From Opitutus terrae PB90-1 (GTDB lineage Bacteria > Verrucomicrobiota > Verrucomicrobiia > Opitutales > Opitutaceae): 64,000 nt of DNA. Position numbers and translations under genes: made by a program. Shown here in pieces: positions 33,617 through 42,205 of this stretch (positions within the stretch are counted from its first letter, which is position 1; every line of letters begins with the position of its first letter). A model generated the notes under the pieces. It saw nothing but the letters and a program-made list of their open reading frames with translations, did not search any database and was not told where the DNA came from. The DNA lies in the NCBI RefSeq assembly GCF_000019965.1, contig NC_010571.1, forward strand, positions 3,109,001 to 3,173,000, given 5' to 3'.

Positions 33617-34531
33617 GTGCGCACGCTGACGCTGCAGTCTCCTGCCAAGATCAACCTGATGCTCGCCATCACGGGCCGGCGCGCCGATGGATTTCACGAT
33701 CTCGTGTCGGTCGTTGCGCCGCTCGCGTGGGGCGACACGCTGGTCGTCGAAGAAGTCGCGGCGGCGAACCACGAGCGCAGCGCCTTTACGCTGACCTGTG
33801 ACGACCCGGGCGTGCCCATCGATCAGGCGAACCTCATTCTGAAAGCGGCCGAGGCGTTTCGCGCGGCGACCGGGTGGTTGGGTGGGGCGCGGTTCGCACT
33901 GACAAAACGCATCCCGGTGGGCGCGGGGCTTGGCGGCGGCAGCAGCAACGCCGCGACGGCCCTGCGCGCGCTCAACACCTTGGCAGCCACGCCGCTGGAT
34001 GCGGTCGAGCTCGCACGCCTCGCGGCGAGCGTGGGTTCGGATTGCGCGCTATTCCTGCACGATGGACCGGTGGTGATGCGTGGCCGGGGCGACCGCGTGG
34101 AGCCGCTGCCGGAGCGGGCCGCGGCGCGATTGCGCGGGCGTGGGTTGCTCGTCTTCAAACCGGCTTTTGCGATTTCGACCGCGTGGGCCTACGGCCGGCT
34201 GGTCGCAGCGGCGCCTGGCGGCTACGCCACCGCCACCGCCGCGGAGGAGCGGCTGGCGCGGTGGATGGACGTAGCGGGCGATCGGTCGCGCGACCCGATC
34301 GCTGAGCTCGTGTTCAACAACATGGAATCCGCGGCATTTGCGAAGTTTCCGGCGCTGCCGCTGATGTTGGAACGCCTCCTCCGGGAGTTCGGCCTGGCGA
34401 CCGGAATGAGCGGCAGCGGCAGCGCGTGTTTCGCCTTTCTGCCGGACGACGCGCCGGTCGCGGAGATCTGCGCGGCGGTACGTCGAGCATGGGGAGAATC
34501 TGCATTTGTCATTCAGACGCATTTGCAATAA
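33617..34531 (+). CDS. ispE: 4-diphosphocytidyl-2-C-methyl-D-erythritol kinase
   Basis: IspE phosphorylates CDP-methylerythritol with ATP, the fourth step of the MEP pathway, between IspD and IspF. The 304-residue GHMP kinase starts with a GTG at 33617 (RTLTLQSPAKINLMLAITGR). The substrate segment GFHDLVSVVAPL, the ATP loop IPVGAGLGGGSSNAATALRA and the C-terminal MSGSGSACFAFL are all present. It is on the plus strand, divergent from pyrF. Confidence 0.97.
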   Translation: MRTLTLQSPAKINLMLAITGRRADGFHDLVSVVAPLAWGDTLVVEEVAAANHERSAFTLTCDDPGVPIDQANLILKAAEAFRAATGWLGGARFALTKRIPVGAGLGGGSSNAATALRALNTLAATPLDAVELARLAASVGSDCALFLHDGPVVMRGRGDRVEPLPERAAARLRGRGLLVFKPAFAISTAWAYGRLVAAAPGGYATATAAEERLARWMDVAGDRSRDPIAELVFNNMESAAFAKFPALPLMLERLLREFGLATGMSGSGSACFAFLPDDAPVAEICAAVRRAWGESAFVIQTHLQ

Positions 34532-34538
34532 ATCCGAA

Positions 34539-34567
34539 TTGACCCCGTCTGCCCCCAACCGCGTTAT
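34539..34567 (+). promoter_or_regulatory. Possible ptsI promoter
   Basis: TTGACC (34539-34544) is followed 17 bases later by CGTTAT (34562-34567) in the 86-base gap before ptsI. The -35 box is good and the -10 box poor. Offered as a candidate only. Confidence 0.25.
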
Positions 34568-34617
34568 GGTCGGGCACTGCCGTCGCCACCCCGAAGCCGT
34601 CGGTTCAGGGCTTCTTA

Positions 34618-36381
34618 ATGGATACTAGCGTCAAAAACGAATTCACGGTCCAAGGCATCGCCGCCTCGCAGGGCATCGCCTACGGCCAGATCTTCGTTTA
34701 CATCCAGAGCGACGTCGAGGTGCCGAGTTATCAGGTCGAACCGGAGAAGCGGATCGAGGAGGTCGCGCGGTTCGAGAAGGCGCTGCTGGTGACGCGGCAG
34801 CAGATCGCAAAAATCCAGGACGAGGTGGAGCGCAACCTCGGACCCGAGGAGGCACTCATCTTCGATGCCCATCTGCTCGTGCTCGAAGACCAGGCGCTGA
34901 TCGGCGAGACGATCCGCGAATTCGAGACCACGGGCCGCAACATCGAGACCTGCTTCAACAAAGTCTCGCAGCGCTACATCAAGGCGTTCTCCGAAATCGA
35001 CGACGAATACCTGCGCGAGCGCGCCGGCGACATCCGCGACGTCGCGCAACGCGTGTTGCAGAACCTGCTCGGCCAGGCGGAGAACTCGCTCACGCGACTG
35101 GCCGACAAGCGGATCGTCGTGGCCAACGACATCTCGCCCTCCGATTCCGCCAGCATCGATCGCAGCGCGGCGCTCGGGATCGTCACCGACACCGGCAGCA
35201 AGACCAGCCACGCGGTGATCGTGGCGCGTTCGATGAAAGTGCCGGCGGTCGTTGGGCTGCGCGACCTGTCGCACCGCGTGAAGCACGGCGACTGGGCGAT
35301 CATCGACGGCTACGATGGCGTGGTGATTGTCAACCCGTCGGAGAGCACGCTCTTCCGGTACGGCAAGATTCAGGAGCAGAAGAAGACCTTCGAGAGCCGG
35401 CTGCTCAAAGCCAACCAGGAGCCGGCGGTCACGCTCGACGGCGTGCCCGTGACGCTGATGGCGAACATCGAGAAGCCGGACGAGGTGAAGCTCGTGCGCG
35501 ACTACAATGCCGCCGGCGTCGGGCTGTACCGGACCGAGTATCTGTTCCTCAGCTCATCCCGCGTGCCGAGCGAGCAGGAGCAGTTTCTCGCCTACAAGGC
35601 CGTGGCGGAGGGCCTCGCGCCGAACCCGGTGGTGATCCGCACGCTCGATCTCGGCGGCGACAAGCCGATGGCGGGCAATCCGGAGCTGTTCCCGAAGGAG
35701 GACAACCCGTTCATGGGTTTCCGGGCGATCCGGTTCTGCCTCGAGCACCAGGATATTTTCCGCGACCAGTTGCGCGCCATCCTGATGGCGAGCGCCTACG
35801 GGAAGGTGAAGATCATGTACCCCATGATCAGCGGGCACGAGGAGCTCGCGCGGGCGAATGCGGTTTTGGCGGATTGCATGAGCGACCTGAAGTCGCGCGG
35901 CGTGCCATTTGATGAAAACATCCCGGTGGGCGCGATGATCGAGGTGCCGAGCGCGGCCGAGACCGCGGATCTGCTGGCGCCGGATTGCGCGTTCTTCAGC
36001 ATCGGGACCAATGACCTCATCCAGTATATCCTCGCGATCGATCGCGTGAACGACCGGATTGCGCACCTCTACGAACCGACGCATTGCGCGGTGCTGCGAA
36101 CGCTGCGGCGGATCGTCGCCGAAGGTCATCGCGGCAAGTTGGAGGTGAGCGTGTGCGGCGAGATGGCCGGGGATCCGGTCTACGCGCCGCTGCTGCTGGG
36201 CATGGGCATCGATTGCCTGAGCATGGCGCCGCCGTGGATTCCGTCGGTGAAATACATCGTGCGGGCCATGACCATGGCGGATGCGCGAGCGCTGGCGGAA
36301 GAAGCGCTGCAGATGAATTCGCCCCGCGAAATCTACGCCAAGTGCGAGGCGTTTTACCGCGCGCGCGTTTCAGTGGATTGA
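34618..36381 (+). CDS. ptsI: Phosphoenolpyruvate-protein phosphotransferase (enzyme I)
   Basis: Enzyme I of the phosphotransferase system takes phosphate from phosphoenolpyruvate and passes it to HPr. The 587-residue protein has the N-terminal HPr-binding and phosphohistidine domains, with the active His at about residue 198 in TDTGSKTSHAVIVARSMKVP. The PEP-binding barrel has YRTEYLFLSS, TLDLGGDKPM, FMGFRAIRF and VPSAAETADLLAPDCAFFSI, and the active-site Cys is in VSVCGEMAGDP. The length is normal. No ptsH is next to it. A fused HTH-EIIA gene at 47.8 kb could belong to the same phosphorelay, perhaps a regulatory one. Confidence 0.96.
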   Translation: MDTSVKNEFTVQGIAASQGIAYGQIFVYIQSDVEVPSYQVEPEKRIEEVARFEKALLVTRQQIAKIQDEVERNLGPEEALIFDAHLLVLEDQALIGETIREFETTGRNIETCFNKVSQRYIKAFSEIDDEYLRERAGDIRDVAQRVLQNLLGQAENSLTRLADKRIVVANDISPSDSASIDRSAALGIVTDTGSKTSHAVIVARSMKVPAVVGLRDLSHRVKHGDWAIIDGYDGVVIVNPSESTLFRYGKIQEQKKTFESRLLKANQEPAVTLDGVPVTLMANIEKPDEVKLVRDYNAAGVGLYRTEYLFLSSSRVPSEQEQFLAYKAVAEGLAPNPVVIRTLDLGGDKPMAGNPELFPKEDNPFMGFRAIRFCLEHQDIFRDQLRAILMASAYGKVKIMYPMISGHEELARANAVLADCMSDLKSRGVPFDENIPVGAMIEVPSAAETADLLAPDCAFFSIGTNDLIQYILAIDRVNDRIAHLYEPTHCAVLRTLRRIVAEGHRGKLEVSVCGEMAGDPVYAPLLLGMGIDCLSMAPPWIPSVKYIVRAMTMADARALAEEALQMNSPREIYAKCEAFYRARVSVD

Positions 36382-36386
36382 GAAAC

Positions 36387-36468
36387 GGTGGCACGGGCGT
36401 CTCGCCCGTGCAGGTCGCGGATTGGGAACGGCGGCCCACCAGAATCACGGGCGGGACGCCCGTGCCAC
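36387..36468. repeat. Inverted pair of REP-like palindromes after ptsI
   Basis: GGTGGCACGGGCGTCTCGCC and on (36387-36410) faces CACGGGCGGGACGCCCGTGC and on (36446-36468). A spacer of 35 bases includes CCACCAGAATCACGGGCGGG. This copy is the closest intact relative of the decayed element within the final hydrogenase-like gene at 63459-63485. Confidence 0.88.
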
Positions 36469-36565
36469 TCTGCCCGTCTGCCGGCGAAAAGATTCCATCT
36501 TCGCACTTCAATTGTGCGCGGTTCGGGCCTAGACTACGGCCAACCCCGAAAGAAAGGAGGTTGTG

Positions 36566-37279
36566 ATGCACCTACAACCCTCGCTCGGCCACGCCGAGGC
36601 CTACCTGAACGTTCACCTGAGCCGCGCGGGTCGCCGCCCCTCCGGCCACGAATCCGGACCGTTTGTAACCGTCTCCCGCGAATCCGGCGCCAGCGGGTCG
36701 ACGTTTGCGCGCGCGCTCGCCACGCGGCTCGATCGCGACCTGCCGGGCGAAACGCCTTGGACGGTGTTCGATCGTAACCTCGTCGAAACGATGCTGCAAT
36801 CGGAGCATCTCTCGCCGCGGCTCGCGCGTTTCCTGCCCGAAGACCACGTGTCCGAGATCGACGCGTCGATTGGCGAGTTGCTCGGGCTGCATCCGAGCAT
36901 CTGGAACCTGATTCAGCAAACCAACGAGTTGATGCGGCAGATTGCGCGCACCGGCTACGCGATCCTGGTTGGTCGCGGCGCCAATTGCGCGACCGACGGC
37001 ATCGGAGGCGGGCTGCATGTGAGACTGGTCGCGCCGGCGGTCGTTCGCTCCGAGCGCACCGCGGCGGAAATGGGGCTCACACCGGAAGGAGCGGTCCACT
37101 ACAATCTCCGGGTCGAAGCGGCGCGGCGCAATTACGTCCGTTCGGTATTCGCGACCGACATCGATCGGGCGAGCGCCTACGATCTGTTGATCAACGTTGC
37201 GACCGTGGATCCGGACCTCGCGGTGGATCTCGCGGTGCGGACGCTGCTGAATCGCGTGGGCGTTCCGACGGTCGCGTGA
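36566..37279 (+). CDS. Cytidylate kinase-like protein
   Basis: The 237-residue protein matches the cytidylate kinase-like family (Cytidylate_kin2), a P-loop kinase family with unclear substrate. The loop is at TVSRESGASGSTFARALATR, followed by TPWTVFDRNLVETML. The region TGYAILVGRGANCATD is a family hallmark, then VRLVAPAVVRSERTAAEMGL and a C-terminal YDLLINVATVDPDLAVDLAV. The ATG at 36566 follows a strong ribosome binding site, AAAGGAGG, at 36553-36560 with a 5-base gap, and is better than the GTG one codon earlier. No partner gene is adjacent. Confidence 0.85.
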   Translation: MHLQPSLGHAEAYLNVHLSRAGRRPSGHESGPFVTVSRESGASGSTFARALATRLDRDLPGETPWTVFDRNLVETMLQSEHLSPRLARFLPEDHVSEIDASIGELLGLHPSIWNLIQQTNELMRQIARTGYAILVGRGANCATDGIGGGLHVRLVAPAVVRSERTAAEMGLTPEGAVHYNLRVEAARRNYVRSVFATDIDRASAYDLLINVATVDPDLAVDLAVRTLLNRVGVPTVA

Positions 37280-37597
37280 GCGCACGTCCCACCGACGCGA
37301 AAGGTGGAGCGCGTGGCCTCCCAGGCGCTCGCTCGTCGCCGCGTGGCTTTCGCCGTACGGACCGCGTTGTCGTCAACGCCGCGACGAACCGAGACCGCGC
37401 TTGGCGGACAAGGCGATCTGCCACGCCAGGCATGTGACGTTGGCAGGAAACGTTCGCGTGCGGGACCGATGCGAGCGCCCGATTTCCGGGCGCCGGTCTA
37501 CAACTGCGCACGCTGGGTAGCCCGACACGGCGCTCGGGCCGGCTCCCGATGGTGAGCTGACGAACGCCGGCCTATGGTGGTACCAACCACTCCCGTC
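37280..37597. other. Gene-free 318-base gap with one strong hairpin
   Basis: No gene is seen. GCGCCCG-ATTTC-CGGGCGC at 37475-37493 is a perfect 7-bp hairpin, followed by CGGTCTACAACTG, which resembles the CCTACAATTG end of the element at 33442-33538. CGGCGCTCGGGCCGGCTCCC at 37527-37546 is another GC-rich repeat fragment. Confidence 0.5.
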
Positions 37598-37741
37598 ATG
37601 GGTATCGAAACCATTTTGATCGTTCTTGGCGTCGCCATCGTGATTGCTGTCGCCGTTGGCGCGAGCCGCGCGAAGCGCAACGCGCCGGCCACCCAGGCGC
37701 CGAAGACCAACGTGCCGTCGTCCGTGCGGAAAAAGCCGTGA
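37598..37741 (+). CDS. Small single-helix membrane protein, hypothetical
   Basis: This is a 47-residue open frame: MGIETILIVLGVAIVIAVAV, then a basic tail with SRAKRN, Pro-rich linker and VRKKP. The pattern of a hydrophobic helix at the very N-terminus and a positive cytoplasmic tail is typical of real small membrane proteins and unlikely in shadow frames. An in-frame ATG eight codons upstream is also possible. No strong ribosome binding site is visible. The function is unknown. Confidence 0.5.
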   Translation: MGIETILIVLGVAIVIAVAVGASRAKRNAPATQAPKTNVPSSVRKKP

Positions 37742-37841
37742 TGCGCGACAGCAAGAGCGGGAGACCGTGGACTAGGCGGCGACCTGGGGCCGCCTCATTG
37801 CGGTGGCTCGCAGCGCTGTGGCTTCACTCAAACCAGCGACG

Positions 37842-38336
37842 CTACGCTCGTGCCAGCGTGAAGAACGTGTAGCGGTAGTTCTCGTCCCCACCTTCCCGTT
37901 GCTCCAGTACGCGCGGAAACTCGTGCCGCCATTCAGGGAACGTGCGATCGCCGTCAACGTGTGCGTGGATCAGCGTGAGGTAGAGTCGCGTGGCGGAAGG
38001 CAACGCGATCGCCTCCGCGAACACGCGTTGTCCGCCGCAAACATAGATTTCCCGCCCGTGCGCGCCGGCGGCGGCCAAGCCCGCGGTCAGCGAATGCGCA
38101 ACCTCGACGCGATCCCCGGCGAGGGAGGTGTTGCGAGTCAGCACCACGGCGCGCCGCTCATCCTCGAGCACGCTGCGCCACGACTGAAAACTGATTCGCC
38201 CGAGCACGACGGTGGAGCGTGCGGTGCGCTGCCGGAAAAAGCTCCAGTCTTCGGGAATGCGCCACGGGAGCCGGCCCGCGCGCCCGATCACGCGGTTTTC
38301 CGAGCAGGCGACGATCACGTTAAAGGCGGGGAGCAT
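37842..38336 (-). CDS. folA: Dihydrofolate reductase
   Basis: The enzyme reduces dihydrofolate to tetrahydrofolate with NADPH. The 164-residue protein begins at ATG 38336 (MLPAFNVIVACSENRVIGRA). The substrate Asp is replaced by Glu in the RLPWRIPEDWSFFR region, where the P-E-D still supplies acidic residues. The NADPH-binding parts TVVLGRISFQSW, RAVVLTRN and IYVCGGQRVFAEAI are present. The end YRYTFFTLARA fits. A GTG five codons upstream is the alternative start. It stands alone, without thyA nearby. Confidence 0.9.
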   Translation of the reverse strand: MLPAFNVIVACSENRVIGRAGRLPWRIPEDWSFFRQRTARSTVVLGRISFQSWRSVLEDERRAVVLTRNTSLAGDRVEVAHSLTAGLAAAGAHGREIYVCGGQRVFAEAIALPSATRLYLTLIHAHVDGDRTFPEWRHEFPRVLEQREGGDENYRYTFFTLARA

Positions 38337-38429
38337 GAAAGGCTGGGCCACACCAAAGCCGTCGGCGGCGTCGAGCGCAATCTTCGCCCGCCACGTCCGT
38401 CGTCCTCACGATCGCCGTCCGACCATCGG

Positions 38430-38446
38430 GTAACCTGTTAGGTTAC
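38430..38446. repeat. GTAACCT-GTT-AGGTTAC palindrome, copy 2
   Basis: Identical over all 17 bases to the copy at 24384-24400. It lies in the gap between folA and the GIDE-LemA gene, 12 bases past the latter's stop. Confidence 0.8.
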
Positions 38447-38458
38447 ATGGTGCGGAGA

Positions 38459-39772
38459 TCACGCGGCATCGGCGAACTGCACGTCGACGCGGGCGCGCTC
38501 GAAGTCTGCAGCGGCGAGCAGGGGCTGAGGTTTCATCGCGGCGAGCCGCGCGACCCAACCGTCGGGAATCCGTTCGAGTCGCGTCGCGAACTGCGTGGCG
38601 ATGTCGTTGTAGTACGACCGCGCGAGCGCGATCCGCTGCTCAGTGGTGACGAGTTCGCGCTGCAGCCGGGCGAACGAGTCCTGCGCGGTCAGCTCGGGAT
38701 AGGCTTCCGCCACGCCGCGGAGAGCGGCCGCGACCCCCGCGAAGTCCGGGCCGGCCACGCCGGGCGGAGTCGCCTGGATCTGGCTGCGCAGCGCGCTGAC
38801 CGCGGTCTGCGTTGAGCGTTCATGCGTGCTCAGCGCCGACACGACGGAGGTGAGGCTCGGCAGCAAGTCGTGCCGCCGCTTCAGCTGCACCTCGATGAGC
38901 GACCACGCTTGCCGGACCCGATTGCGCAGCGAGACAAGGCTGTTGAACACCATCCAGGTCCAGCCCAGCGCCCAGCCGCCGAGATAGCCGCCGAGCGCGA
39001 TGGCCAGCGGAGCGAACGACCCCGGGGGAAGATTTTGCATCGCGAACAACGCAGCGCCGACCGCTGCGACGAGTCCCAGCGCCCAGCAAACCCAGGAACC
39101 GACGGCGAGCCGCGTCTGCACGCTTCTTTCGGTGCGCGTGCTGATCAGGAACAGCGGTGCGTTGCGGTCCTGCGCGATCTCCGGCGCGACCACGTCGGCC
39201 CGCTCGCGGGCTTGCCCGACGACGTAAAGTGACGTGTGCAGCGCCAGCCCGCGCTCGACAAACCGCCGTCGATGATCGGAGTTTGCCACCGCGTGATCCG
39301 GACCTTTGGCGTAGTAAAGCGGATCGCCACGATTCACCGTCTGCTCGAAGAGGGTCTGCGCTTCGACCTTCGCGCCGGCGGGGCGGATGAGCACGGCGCC
39401 CGTGTCGTCGCGCAGATAAAAATCCTGCGTCTCGCCGCCATGCGCGACGGTGGTCCAGCCGCTCTCGTGCCGCGTGCGGGTCCGGCTTTTGCCCTCCTTG
39501 TCGGTGTAGGTCTCCGTCACCGTGCGGGACCAATGTTCCTGCACCTCGTAGTCGAAGTGCACGCAGGTCGCGCCGCTGAGATAACCGCGCAGGGGCGCCG
39601 ACGATTCGGCGGTGCCGGCGACCTCAACGAGCCCGATGAATACGCCCTGGGTCTTCGACGTGGGCAGATCATGCAGCAGCCGCTGCTTCCGCCGCAGGTG
39701 CAGACTCCCGAGGAGAAACGCGCCCGCGGCGACGCCGCACAGCACGACGGGAAGCGGATTGGAACCGTCCAT
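38459..39772 (-). CDS. GIDE-domain and LemA-domain fusion membrane protein
   Basis: The 437-residue protein joins two domains. The N-terminal half has an N-terminal helix (VVLCGVAAGAFLLGSLHL) and a GIDE-like domain, with LRGYLSGATCVHFDYEVQEH, a DKEGKSRTRTRHESGW segment and DFYLRDDTGAVLIRPAGAKV. The same fold lies in the mitochondrial ubiquitin ligase MAPL/MULAN. Two helices follow (GSWVCWALGLVAAVGAALFA and SFAPLAIALGGYLGGWALGW). The C-terminal 150 residues are LemA-like: FNSLVSLRNRVRQAWSLIEV, LKRRHDLLPSLTSVVSALST and SYYNDIATQFATRLERIP. The function is unknown for both. It is flanked on both sides by GTAACCT palindromes. Confidence 0.82.
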   Translation of the reverse strand: MDGSNPLPVVLCGVAAGAFLLGSLHLRRKQRLLHDLPTSKTQGVFIGLVEVAGTAESSAPLRGYLSGATCVHFDYEVQEHWSRTVTETYTDKEGKSRTRTRHESGWTTVAHGGETQDFYLRDDTGAVLIRPAGAKVEAQTLFEQTVNRGDPLYYAKGPDHAVANSDHRRRFVERGLALHTSLYVVGQARERADVVAPEIAQDRNAPLFLISTRTERSVQTRLAVGSWVCWALGLVAAVGAALFAMQNLPPGSFAPLAIALGGYLGGWALGWTWMVFNSLVSLRNRVRQAWSLIEVQLKRRHDLLPSLTSVVSALSTHERSTQTAVSALRSQIQATPPGVAGPDFAGVAAALRGVAEAYPELTAQDSFARLQRELVTTEQRIALARSYYNDIATQFATRLERIPDGWVARLAAMKPQPLLAAADFERARVDVQFADAA

Positions 39773-39872
39773 ACGCGAAGGTTGTGGCGCACCGCGGGGA
39801 TTTTTCCAAGCGCGACCAGTGCATCGCGCACCGAAGTTCCCCTTGAGGGCTCTCTTCAATCACGTCCAAAGA

Positions 39873-39934
39873 GTAACCTAATAGGTTACTTCGCCTAAGG
39901 AGAAGCCGCTGCGAAGAGTAACCTAATAGGTTAC
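39873..39934. repeat. Two GTAACCT-AAT-AGGTTAC palindromes, copies 3 and 4
   Basis: Two identical 17-base palindromes (39873-39889 and 39918-39934) are 28 bases apart. Both are preceded by GA, and the second is in GAAGAGTAACC...GGTTACTCTTTT, so it has longer arms. They lie in the 290-base gap between the divergent GIDE-LemA gene and ald and could be operators. Otherwise the gap shows no gene. Confidence 0.8.
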
Positions 39935-40062
39935 TCTTTTGCGGCGCGCTGGAGAGCTGGGAGGCGCAGGGCGGCGGGAGGGAAGGTGGGCGGAAAGCGC
40001 GGCCAGTCGCGAAGCTGCGGCCTTGCGCTTGTGTCGGCGCACAACGTTCGCAAGCTCCCGCC

Positions 40063-41163
40063 ATGCTTATCGGAATCCCCAAAGAGATCAAAACCGGCGA
40101 GACGCGTGTCTCGATGACGCCCAGCCTTTGCCGCCGCTGCGTGAAGAGCGGAGCCAAAGTGCTGGTGGAAAAATCGGCGGGCGTGCGCGCCGGCTTCGCG
40201 GATGCGGAGTATCGCGCCGCCGGCGCCACGCTCGTCGGCTCGGCCGCGAAAGTCTGGAAATCGGTCGACCTGATTTTGAAGGTCAAGGAGCCACTAGCTT
40301 CTGAATACGACCTCATGCAGGAGGGCCAGACACTGTTTACCTACCTGCATCTCGCCGCGGGGCCGGAACTCGCGAAGGCGCTGCAGCGCAAACGTATCCT
40401 CGGGATCGCGTATGAAACGGTTGAGACCGCGGATGGACAATTTCCGCTGTTGAAGCCGATGTCGCACATCGCCGGCCGGCTCTCGATCCAGATTGGCGCG
40501 TATTTCCTCCAGACCCAGCACGGCGGCTCGGGTGTGTTGCTCGGTGGCATTCCCGGCACGATGCCCGGTCACGTGGTGGTCGTGGGCGCGGGCAACTCCG
40601 GCGCGCATGCGGTGCAGATGGCGGCCGGGATGGGCGCGCGCGTGACGGTGCTCGATCTCGAAACCCGCAAGCTCGAGGCGCTCGACATGGAATATCGCGG
40701 GCGCGTGGTCACCCTGGTCGCGAATCCGGCGAACATCGAAGCGGCGGTAGCCGATGCCGATCTGCTCGTGGGCGCGGTGCTGATTCCCGCGGCGAAGGCA
40801 CCGATCGTGGTGACGCGCAAGATGGTCGCTCGCATGCGGCCGGGCAGCGTGATCGTCGACATCGCGATCGACCAGGGCGGCTGCATTGAAACGGTTCGTC
40901 CAACCTCGCACGAGAAGCCGGTGTACCAGGAACTCGGCGTCATCCACTACGCGGTGCCGAACATGCCGGCGCTGGTGGGCCGCACCTCGACGCTGGGGCT
41001 CACGCAGGCGACGGAACGCTACGTCGCGATGCTCGTGGAAAAAGGCCCGGAACGGGCGCTAGCCGAGTCTCCCGGTCTCGCCAAAGGCGTGAACACGCGC
41101 GACGGCCGGATCGTGAACGAAGCCGTGGCACACGCGCTGGGCTATGGCCGGGCGGAGAGCTGA
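40063..41163 (+). CDS. ald: Alanine dehydrogenase
   Basis: The enzyme interconverts alanine and pyruvate plus ammonia with NAD. The 366-residue protein begins MLIGIPKEIKTGETRVSMTP, a classic start. Conserved parts include LILKVKEP and LFTYLHLAAGPELAKAL, then LPM-like PLLKPMSHIAGRLSIQIGA. The NAD-binding Rossmann fold is VVVVGAGNSGAHAVQMAAGM, and the end has VDIAIDQGGCIET and HYAVPNMPALVGRTST. The length is normal. It is preceded by two GTAACCT palindromes that may regulate it. Confidence 0.96.
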   Translation: MLIGIPKEIKTGETRVSMTPSLCRRCVKSGAKVLVEKSAGVRAGFADAEYRAAGATLVGSAAKVWKSVDLILKVKEPLASEYDLMQEGQTLFTYLHLAAGPELAKALQRKRILGIAYETVETADGQFPLLKPMSHIAGRLSIQIGAYFLQTQHGGSGVLLGGIPGTMPGHVVVVGAGNSGAHAVQMAAGMGARVTVLDLETRKLEALDMEYRGRVVTLVANPANIEAAVADADLLVGAVLIPAAKAPIVVTRKMVARMRPGSVIVDIAIDQGGCIETVRPTSHEKPVYQELGVIHYAVPNMPALVGRTSTLGLTQATERYVAMLVEKGPERALAESPGLAKGVNTRDGRIVNEAVAHALGYGRAES

Positions 41164-41303
41164 GCGTCCCGAGCTTAGAGCCGATCGGGTTGAGCGTTCA
41201 GGGTTGAGAGTTGAGGATCCGAGCCTGGCTGCGGGCGGCGCGCGGCGAAGGCTGCGCCCGTCGAGCGCGGCTCCATCGGATCGGCTGTAGGCTGGCGATG
41301 GAA

Positions 41304-41331
41304 CGAAAAAGCCCGCCGGGTACGGCGGGCT
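41304..41331 (-). terminator. Rho-independent terminator after the cyclophilin gene
   Basis: AGCCCGCC (41310-41317) pairs with GGCGGGCT (41324-41331) around GGGTAC. Read on the minus strand the hairpin is followed by TTTTTC. It lies 80 bases after the stop of the minus-strand peptidyl-prolyl isomerase and faces the end of ald. Confidence 0.75.
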
Positions 41332-41411
41332 GTCTCTGCAAATGAGCCGGCGTGAAAACCGGAGACTCCACGGATCGAGGCGTTGCGGACGAGACGCCCG
41401 CGCTGCCCGCC

Positions 41412-41933
41412 TCAGTTCGCCGGGACGATCGTGATGCTCTCGATCTCGACGCGGTCGATCGGCGTGCTCTTTTCACCGCCACCGCCGTGCTCGGTCGGGA
41501 CCGTCGCGATCCGCTCCAAAACGTCGTCGCCTTTCACGAGTTCGCCGAACGCGGTGTATTGCCGGTCGAGGAACTTGGCGTCGCCATGGCAGATGAAGAA
41601 CTGGCTGCCGGCCGAATCGGGATGCGCCGAGCGCGCCATCGAGATGACGCCGCGGACGTGCGACTTGGTGTTGAACTCGGCCTTGATCTTGTAGCCCGGG
41701 CCGCCGGTGCCTGGCATGCCGGTCTCGCCCTGGCGCGTGTTGGGACAGCCGCCCTGGATCATGAAGCCCTTGATGATCCGGTGAAACGCTGTGCCGTCAT
41801 AGAACTTCTCGCGCGCGAGTTTCTTGAAGTTCTCGACCGTCTTCGGTGCGACGTCGGGCCAGAAGGCGAGTTCCATTTCGCCGTACGTGGTCTTGATGAT
41901 GGCGTGTTCCTTGGCGGGTGCGGAGGTGCTCAT
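41412..41933 (-). CDS. Peptidyl-prolyl cis-trans isomerase, cyclophilin type
   Basis: The 173-residue protein is a cyclophilin that speeds proline isomerisation in protein folding. It starts at the ATG at 41933 (MSTSAPAKEHAIIKTTYGEM). The catalytic Arg and Phe are in FYDGTAFHRIIKGFMIQGG, followed by GGPGYKIKAEFN, ISMARSAHPDSAGSQFFICH and YTAFGELVKGDDVLERI. No signal peptide is seen, so it is probably cytoplasmic (PpiB-like). The frame is open upstream through a repeat; those codons are ignored. Confidence 0.95.
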   Translation of the reverse strand: MSTSAPAKEHAIIKTTYGEMELAFWPDVAPKTVENFKKLAREKFYDGTAFHRIIKGFMIQGGCPNTRQGETGMPGTGGPGYKIKAEFNTKSHVRGVISMARSAHPDSAGSQFFICHGDAKFLDRQYTAFGELVKGDDVLERIATVPTEHGGGGEKSTPIDRVEIESITIVPAN

Positions 41934-41995
41934 GAAGGCGGCAAGGAACGCAGGCCCGCATGTCCGCGCAAGAACCAAATCGGATCCGTCGATCT

Positions 41996-42200
41996 TGGCC
42001 CGCGAATCACGCGAATGGCCGCGAATGAACCGCCATGGGCCGCGTCGCGAGAGGCTCGCCGCGCCTCCGACCGAAGGGTGGCGAGTTGCGTCGGTGAACC
42101 AGCGCCTTCGCGCCCGTTCGTGTGATTCGCGGGCAGCTCCGATTGCGTCCGCCAATTGCGTCTCGTTTTCGTGCCTGTCGTGTGTTTCGTGGTGGGCGCT
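41996..42200. repeat. CGCGAATCACGCGAATGGCC / CGTGTGTTTCGTGG repeat region
   Basis: The 272-base gap between the divergent cyclophilin and recF genes contains GGCCCGCGAATCACGCGAAT at 41997 and the inverse CGTTCGTGTGATTCGCGGGC at 42116-42135. TGCCTGTCGTGTGTTTCGTG follows at 42173-42192. The same word set recurs at 5763, 16969 and 63130. No gene is supported. Confidence 0.7.
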
Positions 42201-42205
42201 TCCTC

